From: Buttiauxella warmboldiae
GTDB taxonomy: Bacteria > Pseudomonadota > Gammaproteobacteria > Enterobacterales > Enterobacteriaceae
Assembly: GCF_003818135.1 (NCBI RefSeq)
Contig: NZ_RPOH01000053.1
Coordinates: 1-32,799, forward strand
DNA length: 32,799 bases
Reading direction: 5' to 3'
The notes under the pieces are model-generated. The model saw only the letters and a list, made by a program, of their open reading frames with translations, was not told the origin of the DNA and searched no databases. A program made the translations under genes and the position numbers. Shown in pieces: positions 7,486 through 15,561 of this stretch. The first letter of the stretch is position 1. Each line of letters opens with the position of its first letter.

Positions 7486-9285
7486 ATGCAACACGCACTA
7501 ACTTTTGTTATCGCGACCTTGTGTATTCTGACTATCTGCTATCGTCTTTACGGGGTGTTTTTCGTCCGTAAAGTTCTGAATGCGGATGACTCAGAAATCA
7601 CACCGTCACATATTCTTGAGGACGGCAAAGACTACGTCCCGACGAAAAAATGGGTTAACTTCGGCAGCCACTTTGCCGCCATTGCCGCAGCAGGCCCGTT
7701 AGTGGGCCCGGTTCTGGCCGCGCAGTATGGTTATCTGCCGAGTTTCTTATGGCTGCTGATCGGCTGCGTGGTGGGCGGGGCGGTACACGATACCGTGGTG
7801 CTGTTCGCCTCGATGAAGCACCGGGGTAAGTCGCTCTCAGAAGTGGCAAAAGCGGAACTTGGTCCGGTGGCGGGCTGGTGTACTGGCCTGGCGATGCTGT
7901 TTATCATCACCATTACCATGGCGGGCCTATCGATGGTGGTGGTGCACGCGCTGGAACGTAACCCGTGGGGCACCTTTGCGGTGTTTATGACCATTCCGGT
8001 GGCGATTTGCGTAGGCCTCTGGGAGCGTTATACCGGCAGTATGCGCGGCGCGACCTGGGTTGGGATTATCGTTATCTTCGCCTGCGTCATCATCGGGCCG
8101 TATATTCAGGAGTCCTCTTTCGGTGAATGGCTGAGCCTGCGGGCCTCAACGGTAAGTCTGGTGCTGCCATTTTATGCCTTCTTTGCCACCGCCTTGCCGG
8201 TGTGGATGCTGTTGACGCCGCGCGGCTATCTTTCCAGCTTTATGAAAATCGGCGTGTTTGGCGCGCTGGTTATCGGCGTGGTGTTTATTAACCCGGAAAT
8301 CCAGTTCCCGGCGGTGACGCAGTTTATTCACGGCAATGGCCCGGTACTGGCAGGCCCGGTCTGGCCGTTTATCTCTATCACCATCGCCTGTGGCGCGATT
8401 TCTGGTTTCCACGCGTTTATCGGCTCCGGCACCACGCCTAAGCAGATCGATAAATGGAATGATATTTTGCCGGTTGCCTTCGGCGCCATGCTGGCGGAGT
8501 GTGTGGTTGGCGTGATGGCATTGATTGCCGCGACCTCGTTGCATCCTGCGGATTACTTTGCCATTAACTCTTCGCCCGAGGTGTTTGCCGGTCTCGGCAT
8601 GAGCGTAGTAAACCTGCCGCAGCTGAGCGAGTCTATCGGCCTGGATTTATACGGGCGTACAGGCGGGGCGGTGACGCTCGCAGTCGGCATGGCTGATATC
8701 TTCACGCGTATTCCATGGTTCAGCCACCTTGCCTCTTATTTCTTCCAGTTTGTGGTGATGTTTGAAGCGGTGTTTATCCTGACGGCGGTAGACTCAGGAA
8801 CGCGGGTTGCACGTTACCTGCTGCAAGATTTCCTCGGTGATATCTGGCCGCCGCTCAAGCGCACCAACTGGATGCCTGGCGCGATTGGTTGCAGTATCGT
8901 GGCCTGCCTGCTGTGGGGCTACCTGCTGAACTCTGGCGATATCAACTCAGTGTGGGCGCTGTTTGGCGTCTCAAATCAGCTGATGGCATCGATTGGTCTG
9001 ATGATTGGCGCGACGATTATTCTGCGCATGTCAGAAAAACGCTGGTACGTGCTGACCTGTCTGGTGCCGCTCTCTTATCTGTACGTCACGGTCAACTATG
9101 CCGCTTACTGGATGGTGAAAAACGTCTACTTCAACAGCGCGGCCAAAGGCTTCAACATCTTTAACGGGACTATCTCAATTGTGATGGTGGCGCTGGGGCT
9201 GGTGATTATGGTGGCGTCGATTCAACGCTGGTTCGTGCTGTGGCGCGCTCGTGGGAATGACGAGCCGATTGAATTGTTGTCTTAA
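7486..9285 (+). CDS. CstA-family transporter, short (599-residue) paralogue, probable BtsR target
   Basis: Inner-membrane carrier of the CstA family, whose studied members CstA and BtsT take up pyruvate or peptides by proton symport. The N-terminal CstA domain motifs are clear: HFAAIAAAGPLVGPVLAAQ near 63-81, GGAVHD near 97, ISGFHAFIGSGTTPKQ near 305-320. A C-terminal CstA_5TM region ends at about 590, and about 15 membrane segments are visible. At 599 residues it is about 100 shorter than E. coli CstA (701) or BtsT (716) and closer in size to Bacillus CstA, so it is a third type rather than a plain btsT orthologue. ATG 7486 is preceded by TGGAG. The three boxes upstream suggest control by BtsSR. 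Substrate is inferred, most likely pyruvate. Confidence 0.9.
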   Translation: MQHALTFVIATLCILTICYRLYGVFFVRKVLNADDSEITPSHILEDGKDYVPTKKWVNFGSHFAAIAAAGPLVGPVLAAQYGYLPSFLWLLIGCVVGGAVHDTVVLFASMKHRGKSLSEVAKAELGPVAGWCTGLAMLFIITITMAGLSMVVVHALERNPWGTFAVFMTIPVAICVGLWERYTGSMRGATWVGIIVIFACVIIGPYIQESSFGEWLSLRASTVSLVLPFYAFFATALPVWMLLTPRGYLSSFMKIGVFGALVIGVVFINPEIQFPAVTQFIHGNGPVLAGPVWPFISITIACGAISGFHAFIGSGTTPKQIDKWNDILPVAFGAMLAECVVGVMALIAATSLHPADYFAINSSPEVFAGLGMSVVNLPQLSESIGLDLYGRTGGAVTLAVGMADIFTRIPWFSHLASYFFQFVVMFEAVFILTAVDSGTRVARYLLQDFLGDIWPPLKRTNWMPGAIGCSIVACLLWGYLLNSGDINSVWALFGVSNQLMASIGLMIGATIILRMSEKRWYVLTCLVPLSYLYVTVNYAAYWMVKNVYFNSAAKGFNIFNGTISIVMVALGLVIMVASIQRWFVLWRARGNDEPIELLS

Positions 9286-9300
9286 TGGGCTAAATACGCA

Positions 9301-9327
9301 AAGCCGGTCTTCCGTGACCGGTTTTCT
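9301..9327. terminator. Bidirectional terminator between convergent genes
   Basis: Stem CCGGTC/GACCGG (9304-9309 and 9316-9321), extended by AAG pairing with TTT, with a TTTTCT tail on the plus side and CTTT on the minus side. It lies 18 bases past the transporter stop codon and just before the stop of the opposing gene, so it can serve both. Confidence 0.8.
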
Positions 9328-9328
9328 A

Positions 9329-9817
9329 TTACTGGAAAATAACAGAATTTGCGTGGTCGGCACGATACTGAATCTTCACGCGCTGGCCGTTAAGCGTGTA
9401 TTCAGTATATGGATACACTTCTTCCCAGCCTGCAGCTTTAAGTTTGGCTTCTACCTGGCTGGTGGTTAAGTTCAGCAGATCTTTTTTCTGCAGTTTTTTT
9501 GCGCTGGTGCTGGCCGTGCTACTGACCTGCTGTAACGCGCCGTGTTTATGTGACGCGGACCATTCGCCCGTTGTTTCATTATCAATACGGGTAAAACTCA
9601 GGGTGTAGCCTGCGCCTTTCCACTCTGCGAAATCAGGGTTGTTAATGGTTTGGGTGGCTTTTTTGCCATTGATGGTGACCGCGTTTTGCTTCACTACCAC
9701 TTTCACCTGGTTGCCTGCGTCTTTCCAGCTACCGTTGGATAAATCCAGCGCCATAGCTGCCGGAGATAAAACCAGACCGCCTACCAGCGCGGCAATAACT
9801 AGCTTAAATTTGCTCAT
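9329..9817 (-). CDS. Small exported (periplasmic) protein of unknown function
   Basis: I do not recognise this family. The product is 162 residues from the second of two adjacent ATG codons (the first, ending at 9820, adds one Met); the AAGTGAG tract is better spaced from the second. It begins with a classic Sec signal peptide (SKFKLVIAALVGGLVLSPAAMA, probable cleavage after AMA near residue 23). There is no lipobox and no cysteine anywhere. The mature part is lysine- and threonine-rich and probably beta-structured, with a central Ser/Thr/Lys stretch (STASTSAKKLQKK). It is a single-gene unit with a predicted FNR-dependent promoter (9900-9941) and a shared terminator. It occupies the place after the CstA-type gene; no function should be assumed. 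Confidence 0.75.
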   Translation of the reverse strand: MSKFKLVIAALVGGLVLSPAAMALDLSNGSWKDAGNQVKVVVKQNAVTINGKKATQTINNPDFAEWKGAGYTLSFTRIDNETTGEWSASHKHGALQQVSSTASTSAKKLQKKDLLNLTTSQVEAKLKAAGWEEVYPYTEYTLNGQRVKIQYRADHANSVIFQ

Positions 9818-9899
9818 CATTAACTCACTTATCAGTTAAAACTTCTTAATTATTACCTGACGGTAAAGTTTAAGAGGTGGAAAGTATTTTTGTGGCGAG

Positions 9900-9905
9900 A
9901 TAATG
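9900..9905 (-). promoter_or_regulatory. Predicted -10 of an FNR-activated promoter
   Basis: CATTAT on the minus strand. A transcript starting 7 bases downstream (about 9893) would place the FNR box at 9928-9941 with its centre at -41.5, the standard class II activator position, and would leave a leader of about 75 bases before the exported-protein gene. Confidence 0.5.
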
Positions 9906-9927
9906 CTGCCGGACGCCGATGCTGATA

Positions 9928-9941
9928 TTGATTTATATCAA
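9928..9941 (-). promoter_or_regulatory. Perfect FNR box
   Basis: TTGAT-N4-ATCAA matches the FNR consensus at all ten specified positions. It lies about 110 bases upstream of the exported-protein gene and downstream of the mechanosensitive channel gene, so the exported protein is the only sensible target. The motif match is direct; anaerobic activation is inferred. Confidence 0.65.
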
Positions 9942-10056
9942 ATTGGTGACTATGTGTCGGGGTAATTATTCCTAATCATTATCTGTGCGAACGGGCTGCG
10001 GCAGCTTGTGCGATTTAGCAGGCCGCTACCCGCTGCGACAGGTTGTGGCCCTGGGT

Positions 10057-12486
10057 TTACTCTTTGGCCGCAGTTTTATCCCCTGGCTGTTCAAGAACCA
10101 TCGTCTGCGTCTGACTGAGGCTGATTTCCTCAGCGCGCAGCATTTTGAGAATTTCATACAGCAGATCGCTGCGCGTTGAGCTAACCACGCGCGGGCTATT
10201 CACATAGCCGGTGACGCTCAGCACAATTCCGGTAGGCCCCAGTTCCTTAAAGCTGACCGAGGGCTCCGGATTTTCCAGAATCGACTCATGCAGCTGATAG
10301 GCTTCGAGCAGCAAATTGCGTACCTGTTCCGGGTCGATATCCAGCGGGAAGGTGAGCGTAATTGTCGCCACGCCCTGCGCATTGCCCATGGTCGCATTAC
10401 GCACGTTCTGGGAAATAAGCTGCGAATTGGGCACGATTACCGTGGATTTGTCTCCCAGCTGAATCTCGGTGGCACGGACGTTGATGCGGCGGATATCGCC
10501 TTCCACGCCGCTGATACTGACCAGATCGCCCACTTTTACCGGGCGCTCGGTGAGCAGAATCAGGCCGGAGATAAAGTTTTTCACAATCTCCTGTAGGCCA
10601 AAACCAATCCCCACCGACAGGGCGCTGACTATCCATGCCAGCTTGTTCCACTCAATGCCCAGCATCGACAGCGTCAGCATGATAATCAACACGTAGCCGA
10701 CGTTGGTAAACAGCGTCACCAGCGAGGCGCGCAGCCCGCGATCCATATTGGTTTTTGGCAGGAAATCGTTATCCAGCCAGCGGCGCGTAGAGCGCAGCAC
10801 GTACCAGCCTACCACCAGGCACAGCACCGCATTGAGCGCATGAGCCGGGATAATATTCATCCCTTCCAGCCCTTTCCCGCCCCACATATCGGCGATCCTG
10901 GCCAGCAACTCCATTGGCGTCGTGGTGCCGAAGGTGCCGTTAAGTAAGGCGACGGCCGCCATCACCAGCAGCGAAGTTTTACCCAGCGCGGAGAACAGCG
11001 TCGCCGCAAGCGACAGATGGCGATCGTTCAGGCTGAGCGTGCTTTTAAGGATTTTCCCGCTGTGCGTTGAGGGGGAGAAGACGGTTTCACACAGATCTAC
11101 CACGAAGTGAATCAGCAGATACAGGCTACAAATCACCAGGCCAATCCACAGCAGTTCGAAGGTGACGAAACGGGCTAATGGAATATAGCCAATCAGCAAC
11201 GCCAGCAGGATAACGAACGCGGTGAGGCTGATAAGCAGATGGATAAGCCCTGCCACCGTTGAGCGAGCCTCGGTCTGCTCGCCTTCGGCGCGCATTTGTC
11301 GGCGCAGGCGGTTAACGCGAATCGGTGCAATCAGGCAGTTCAGCGCCACCAGCAGAGCCGAAAGACCGTTGCCAAATAACGTGGCGTCAATACTGGCGCC
11401 AACCAGCGCGTTTAGCTGCTCGATAATGCCGAAGATAAAGATGAAGGTTGCCAGCAAAATCGGGAATGAAGAGAGCGTCTTCGCCAGCGGATCGGCAATG
11501 CCCGGCAGGCGCCAGGAGGGGTGCCTGTTTGATAACAGCGCGATACCAAGCCCGGCGATCAGCGCCGAGAAATAGGTCAGCTCAACCAGCTGTTCGGCGA
11601 ATTCATTGATCCATTGCGAGGTTTCGGGCAGGCGCGTGAAAATATAGCACAGCAGCTGCATACTGATACCCAGCGTCAGCGTGGTGCTTAACGTGGTGAA
11701 GCAGGCAAGGAAACTGCGGCGAAAACGCCCTTGCGGCAGCCAGCGGGGTAAAACCCAGTTCATTGGGCTATCAAGGCCTCTGCGGCCAAACAGCCCGATT
11801 CCCAGAGCTAACAGCAAATAGATGCCGGTGCCCAGGCGCCATTCTTCGCTCCACGCTTGATCCCATGCCTCGCCAACTTGTGTGCCAAAATCACCAAACC
11901 GAGCGGCGTCTTTATCACTGGGTTCTATGACTGGCGACCAGAATTTCTTGCCGAGAATACTGCCGGTATTCAGGGCAATCTGGGTTTTCAGCGCATCACG
12001 CCGCAGGCCAGAAATCTGTGCCGAAAGGTTTTGCGCTCCTACGGCAATAGCTTTGGTTTGCTCAATCTGCGTGGTGAGCAAGGTTTTACTGTTATTGAGC
12101 TGCTTGCGCTGGCTGATAACCTGCGGCGTTTCTGCCAGCGCGCCAGGCGCCGGGGCAGGGCCGAGCACGTCCAGCTGCGCCTGAAGCTGGGCGAGTTGCG
12201 GAGCCAGCGCCACGGCAAGTGTGTCGGCTTCCGCCACCAGTTTTTGCGAATCGTCATTCAGGATGGTGAATTGCTTATCGCTTTTGGCGGTGGAAACTCG
12301 CTGTTTAAGTGAATCCAGCCGCTTCTGCAGCGCGGGTATGGCGGTGCTGGCATTGACCTTAACAGGTTCTTCGCTGGCCGATTGCCCCGTGGATTCATCC
12401 GCCTGCGAGAGCAATGGAGTCATCATCAGGCAGGATAATAACGCCAGCAGCAGCGGCATTCGTAGAGTTTTACGTAGCGTACGCAT
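10057..12486 (-). CDS. Large MscS-family mechanosensitive channel (DUF3772-type N terminus)
   Basis: Inner-membrane channel that releases solutes when membrane tension rises. From ATG 12486 the product is 809 residues; a TTG at 12531 would add 15 but lies before the natural signal peptide (RTLRKTLRMPLLLALLSCLM..., cleavage near SQA). A periplasmic helical domain with coiled-coil character (about 30-200) is followed by about 10 membrane segments. The MscS core is at the C terminus: pore helix GIGFGLQEIVKNFISGLILL, then TERPVKVGDLVSI and VEGDIRRINVRATEI of the beta domain. It is shorter than MscK or MscM (about 1100) and longer than YbiO (741), so it is a separate subtype; I assign no symbol. 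Monocistronic by layout. Confidence 0.88.
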   Translation of the reverse strand: MRTLRKTLRMPLLLALLSCLMMTPLLSQADESTGQSASEEPVKVNASTAIPALQKRLDSLKQRVSTAKSDKQFTILNDDSQKLVAEADTLAVALAPQLAQLQAQLDVLGPAPAPGALAETPQVISQRKQLNNSKTLLTTQIEQTKAIAVGAQNLSAQISGLRRDALKTQIALNTGSILGKKFWSPVIEPSDKDAARFGDFGTQVGEAWDQAWSEEWRLGTGIYLLLALGIGLFGRRGLDSPMNWVLPRWLPQGRFRRSFLACFTTLSTTLTLGISMQLLCYIFTRLPETSQWINEFAEQLVELTYFSALIAGLGIALLSNRHPSWRLPGIADPLAKTLSSFPILLATFIFIFGIIEQLNALVGASIDATLFGNGLSALLVALNCLIAPIRVNRLRRQMRAEGEQTEARSTVAGLIHLLISLTAFVILLALLIGYIPLARFVTFELLWIGLVICSLYLLIHFVVDLCETVFSPSTHSGKILKSTLSLNDRHLSLAATLFSALGKTSLLVMAAVALLNGTFGTTTPMELLARIADMWGGKGLEGMNIIPAHALNAVLCLVVGWYVLRSTRRWLDNDFLPKTNMDRGLRASLVTLFTNVGYVLIIMLTLSMLGIEWNKLAWIVSALSVGIGFGLQEIVKNFISGLILLTERPVKVGDLVSISGVEGDIRRINVRATEIQLGDKSTVIVPNSQLISQNVRNATMGNAQGVATITLTFPLDIDPEQVRNLLLEAYQLHESILENPEPSVSFKELGPTGIVLSVTGYVNSPRVVSSTRSDLLYEILKMLRAEEISLSQTQTMVLEQPGDKTAAKE

Positions 12487-12674
12487 AGAAAGAGATTTCC
12501 GGGATAGCGAAAAAAGAGACGTTGCAGACAATCGGCTAAGGATACCTGTAATTCGCCGGAAACCAACCAGGGTTAGTCTGTTTATGTTACTTAAATGTTT
12601 CTAACGCGGGTTGAGGCCTGGCGCTGGCAATCTGCCAGGACTCGGCAGGTAACTAAAGCTTACAGGCATACATG

Positions 12675-12698
12675 AAAAACCTCCGGCATAGCCGGAGG
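12675..12698 (-). terminator. Intrinsic terminator of the amidase-permease operon
   Basis: Stem CCTCCGGC/GCCGGAGG (12680-12687 and 12691-12698) with a three-base loop. On the minus strand it is followed by TTTTT, about 55 bases beyond the permease stop codon. A partial T run on the other side (ATATTTTT) makes weak bidirectional function possible. Confidence 0.85.
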
Positions 12699-12751
12699 AT
12701 ATTTTTACCATGTCGCTGCGATCTTCCCGGTCTCCTGACCGGAGGGCGAAG

Positions 12752-14095
12752 TTATCCCTGCGTATGCAGAATTACATCTCGTTTGAGCATGACTCGCAGC
12801 ACGATAAAGTAGACCACGCCTACCGCCAGCCAGCTCAGCCCCAGTGCTTTTGCCTGCCAATCCATCTCATAGATAACAAAGGAGATAATGCATAAACCAA
12901 TCAGTGGGAACAGCAAATGCAGGATAAAGTTACGGGACTTCTGCCGGATGCAGTAGTGATTGATAACCGCGATATGCAGCACCAGGAACCCCATCAGCGC
13001 ACCGAAGTTCACCAGCCGGCTCAGGGTATCAATATCACCGTTGAAGTAGAGTCCGGATAACAGGGAAATCGCGGCCACAGCGAGCGTGCTGACATAAGGC
13101 GTTTTTAAACGCGGATGCACTTTCGCCAGCAGCTTCGGCAACTGTTTGTCACGCGCCATGGCGAACAAAATGCGTGATACCGCAGCCTGCGCCACCAGAG
13201 CATTGGCAATGCCCCACGAGATCACTGTTGACCACATAGTGACATACTTCAGCCAGTTGCCACCGGCAAGGTTTGCCGTGTCATAAAACGCCGCATCCAG
13301 ACTTGTGAAGGTCATTCCCTGGGCGAGGTCGGCAGCAATCCAGGTTTGCAGGATAAACAGCGTACCGACCAGCAGCAATGCCCCAAGTGAAGCTTTACCA
13401 ACGGTATCCACTCCACCTTTGGTCTCTTCGGAGAGCGTTGAGATACCATCGAATCCGAGGAAAGAGAGCACCGCAATCGACACCGCTCCCATGACCAATG
13501 GCAGGCTAAACTTATCGGCGTTGTACAGCGGCGTGAGCGTTAGCTCACCGGCACCTTCACCGGAGTAAAGCGCAATCAACCCCAGCACTACAAACACCGT
13601 CAGGACCACGATTTCCGCCAGCAGGATGGTGTTGTTCGCTTTTGCCGTAAAGCTGATGCCCCGCAGGTTAATCAAGCTGTTGATGGTGATAAAACCGGTG
13701 AGCCACACCCAACCCGGCACGCCTGGCAACATTGGCGCTAATGCTGCCGCACTGACGATATAGAGCAACGAAGGCACCAGGATGTAATCGAGCAAAATCA
13801 GCCAGCCGGCAAAGAAGCCGACAATCGGATGAATACCACGTTGCGCGTAAGCATAAACAGAGCCGGAAACCGGGAAGGCTCGCGACATTGACCAGTAGCT
13901 CATCGCGGTAAAGAACATTGCCACCATACCAATAAGGTAAGCCAGCGCAACCATACCTTGTGCACCATCCCAGACATAGCCAAAGACGCCGAATGGCGCG
14001 ATGGGGACCATAAAAATCATGCCGTAGACCAGCAAATCTTTAAAGGTCAGTGCGCGATCCAACTCCTGCTTATAACCAAATTGTTCGACCGTCAT
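12752..14095 (-). CDS. APC-superfamily amino-acid/polyamine-type permease
   Basis: Twelve-helix inner-membrane importer of the APC superfamily, 447 residues from ATG 14095. A GTG seven codons further up is open, but AGGAG is correctly placed 8 bases before the ATG. The first helix motif (GMIFMVPIAPFGVFGYVWD), the SGSVYAYAQRGIHPIVGF segment and the SFLGFDGISTLSEET motif of TM6 are typical of this family and similar in pattern to PuuP/YeeF. The start codon shares one base with the stop of the upstream amidase gene (TGATG), implying coupled translation. The context suggests it imports an amide, an amidated amino acid or the amine product. The substrate cannot be read from the sequence. Confidence 0.88.
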   Translation of the reverse strand: MTVEQFGYKQELDRALTFKDLLVYGMIFMVPIAPFGVFGYVWDGAQGMVALAYLIGMVAMFFTAMSYWSMSRAFPVSGSVYAYAQRGIHPIVGFFAGWLILLDYILVPSLLYIVSAAALAPMLPGVPGWVWLTGFITINSLINLRGISFTAKANNTILLAEIVVLTVFVVLGLIALYSGEGAGELTLTPLYNADKFSLPLVMGAVSIAVLSFLGFDGISTLSEETKGGVDTVGKASLGALLLVGTLFILQTWIAADLAQGMTFTSLDAAFYDTANLAGGNWLKYVTMWSTVISWGIANALVAQAAVSRILFAMARDKQLPKLLAKVHPRLKTPYVSTLAVAAISLLSGLYFNGDIDTLSRLVNFGALMGFLVLHIAVINHYCIRQKSRNFILHLLFPLIGLCIISFVIYEMDWQAKALGLSWLAVGVVYFIVLRVMLKRDVILHTQG

Positions 14096-15006
14096 CAGAG
14101 CTCTCCTGCAATGCACAAGGAAAGTTGGGCGGCAACCGCCTTCGGCAACGCGTAACGACAGGTCTTCAACGGATCAACAACCTGGCAGATTTGCAGATCG
14201 CCGGCAATGCTGAGTAAGTTAATCGCTTCGGCGAGGGAGAGGCTGGTGTTATCGGTAATAAAGTGCGCCATATTGCGTGTCGCAAGGCTTGCTGCTTCAT
14301 CTAAAGTCACTGCTGAAGCCAGGGTAAAGATAGCCTCATCGTTTTCCAGCATTGGCAGGGGCAATTTACGGTTCTTATGCAGATAAAGCTCAACCACCAC
14401 CTCACCTGGGACCTCGAGACCGCAGACTGAAACTTCGCCATCGCCCATTGCAGCATGAAGATCGCCCAGCGCGAAGAGCGCCCCGGGGACGTTAACCGGC
14501 AACCATAAGGTGCTGTTTTCGGCGATTTCTTTGCAGTCCATATTGCCGCCGTGGCTGTCAGGGGTACCACAAGAGATGGCTTCACCTGCAGGCGCGACGC
14601 CAATCACGCCAATCATCGGCTTGAGCGCCACCTGAACATTACCCGGCAGTAGCGCTTTGCCATTTTCCAGCGGGACCAGCGTAACTATGGCCCGCTGTAA
14701 TTCATTACCTATCACTCCGAGATTAGGGGCGGTGACCATTACGGCATGGTCGCCTTTTGGCGTAATGCGTTTAATTTTTACCTGCAAAACATCGCCAGGC
14801 TCGGCATTTTCAACGAACACCGGCCCACTGGCGGGATTGATGCGTTGCCAGTCCAGCTCATTGAAAGGGGTCTGCGCTGAAGTGATTTGGTCTGAAAAAC
14901 AGTCGCAAGTTTCAAAAAGGATTTCGCTACCACTTTTTACCGTTGCAACAGGAGGATTTTCACGCGACATGGCGTAAATCACCTGTTGATTAGAGATCTT
15001 AATCAT
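14095..15006 (-). CDS. Acetamidase/formamidase family amidohydrolase
   Basis: FmdA_AmdA-family enzyme, expected to hydrolyse a short-chain amide to ammonia and a carboxylate in the cytoplasm. The product is 303 residues, within the usual range for the shorter bacterial members. Family blocks are visible: GDVLQVKIKRI, a CGTPDSHGGNMDCKEI stretch near 150-165 that carries the conserved His and Asp of the metal/active site, and LGDLHAAMGDGEVSVCGLEVPGEV near 180-205. ATG 15006 has AAGG 10 bases upstream. First gene of a two-gene operon with the permease, overlapping it by one base. The leader contains nested palindromes (15058-15083). Substrate inferred only from the family. Confidence 0.87.
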   Translation of the reverse strand: MIKISNQQVIYAMSRENPPVATVKSGSEILFETCDCFSDQITSAQTPFNELDWQRINPASGPVFVENAEPGDVLQVKIKRITPKGDHAVMVTAPNLGVIGNELQRAIVTLVPLENGKALLPGNVQVALKPMIGVIGVAPAGEAISCGTPDSHGGNMDCKEIAENSTLWLPVNVPGALFALGDLHAAMGDGEVSVCGLEVPGEVVVELYLHKNRKLPLPMLENDEAIFTLASAVTLDEAASLATRNMAHFITDNTSLSLAEAINLLSIAGDLQICQVVDPLKTCRYALPKAVAAQLSLCIAGEL

Positions 15007-15057
15007 TGTTATACCTTGCTTATTTGTTGATGTTGCTTATGTTTTTATAATTGTCAT

Positions 15058-15083
15058 CTTCTCTGAGCAGAGAAGTGCACTTC
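15058..15083 (-). promoter_or_regulatory. Nested palindromes in the amidase operon leader
   Basis: CTTCTCTG-AG-CAGAGAAG (15058-15075) is a perfect 8+8 inverted repeat, and GAAGTGCACTTC (15072-15083) is a perfect 12-base palindrome sharing its GAAG. They lie 52-77 bases before the amidase start, next to an AT-rich TATAAA (15044-15049, minus). They may form an operator, or a hairpin in the mRNA. Confidence 0.45.
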
Positions 15084-15389
15084 CTTATTATCAGGAGTTA
15101 TTTTAGAAGGCAAGTCACCGGGACTCTGAGCACGCATATGATCCAGCCATAATCATGAATACCGGCTGCATATTCTGGCAAACGACAGATTTCACTGAGA
15201 CAGTAGCCAAAGGTGTACGCCAGAGCGAATGGCGTTATTCACTTTGGGGCGAATGTTTAGCGATAAAGTGATTTGAAAAATTCGCCAGATGATTTGCAGT
15301 GAGCTTTCTGACGTTTTGAGAGAGTGCAACTGTAACGCGAACTATAACCTTGTATCTGGGGAGCCTCGCTGGCATATTGTTCACAACAT

Positions 15390-15410
15390 CGATTAACAAG
15401 ATGTTAATCG
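15390..15410. promoter_or_regulatory. Perfect 9+9 inverted repeat upstream of thiM
   Basis: Arms CGATTAACA and TGTTAATCG flank AGA. It lies about 25 bases before the TPP riboswitch, where the thiM promoter must be, so a repressor or activator site is plausible. No regulator gene is adjacent. Confidence 0.45.
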
Positions 15411-15433
15411 TAACTATTTGATTTTGATTTAAA

Positions 15434-15515
15434 TGACTCGGGGTGCCCTTCCACGTGAAGGCTGAGAAATACCCGTACCACCTGATCTGGATAATGCCAG
15501 CGTAGGGAAGTCAGA
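15434..15515 (+). ncRNA. TPP (THI-box) riboswitch
   Basis: The conserved THI-box blocks appear in order: ACTCGGGGTGCCC, GGCTGAGAAATACCCGT, ACCTGATCTGGATAATGCCA and GCGTAGGGAAGT. The sequence closely follows the E. coli thiM aptamer. The stretch from 15515 to the AGGAG Shine-Dalgarno sequence of thiM (about 15550) is the expected expression platform, controlling translation of thiM-thiD by thiamin pyrophosphate. Confidence 0.95.
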
Positions 15516-15561
15516 TGCCTGCCAGGACATCCCTTCTTCACGCCGGGCAGGAGCTTTCAAA

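Larger units (their letters stand above)
15007..15434. other. 428-base intergenic region, amidase operon / thiMD
   Basis: It holds the divergent control regions of the amidase-permease operon and thiM. Visible structure is limited to the nested palindromes at 15058-15083 and the inverted repeat at 15390-15410. A 38-codon frame at 15155-15271 has no Shine-Dalgarno sequence and is not called. I see nothing else I can name. Confidence 0.5.

Noticed and set aside
12487-12531. TTG start extending the MscS-family protein by 15 residues
   Set aside because: It would bury the signal peptide behind extra residues; the downstream ATG fits a normal Sec signal.
15155-15271. 38-codon frame in the amidase-thiM gap
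   Set aside because: ATG without a Shine-Dalgarno sequence, no recognisable motif and no support from context.
15007-15434. Sigma-54 promoter for the amidase operon
   Set aside because: Looked for because amide use is often nitrogen-controlled, but no GG-N10-GC pair in a suitable context was found on the minus strand.
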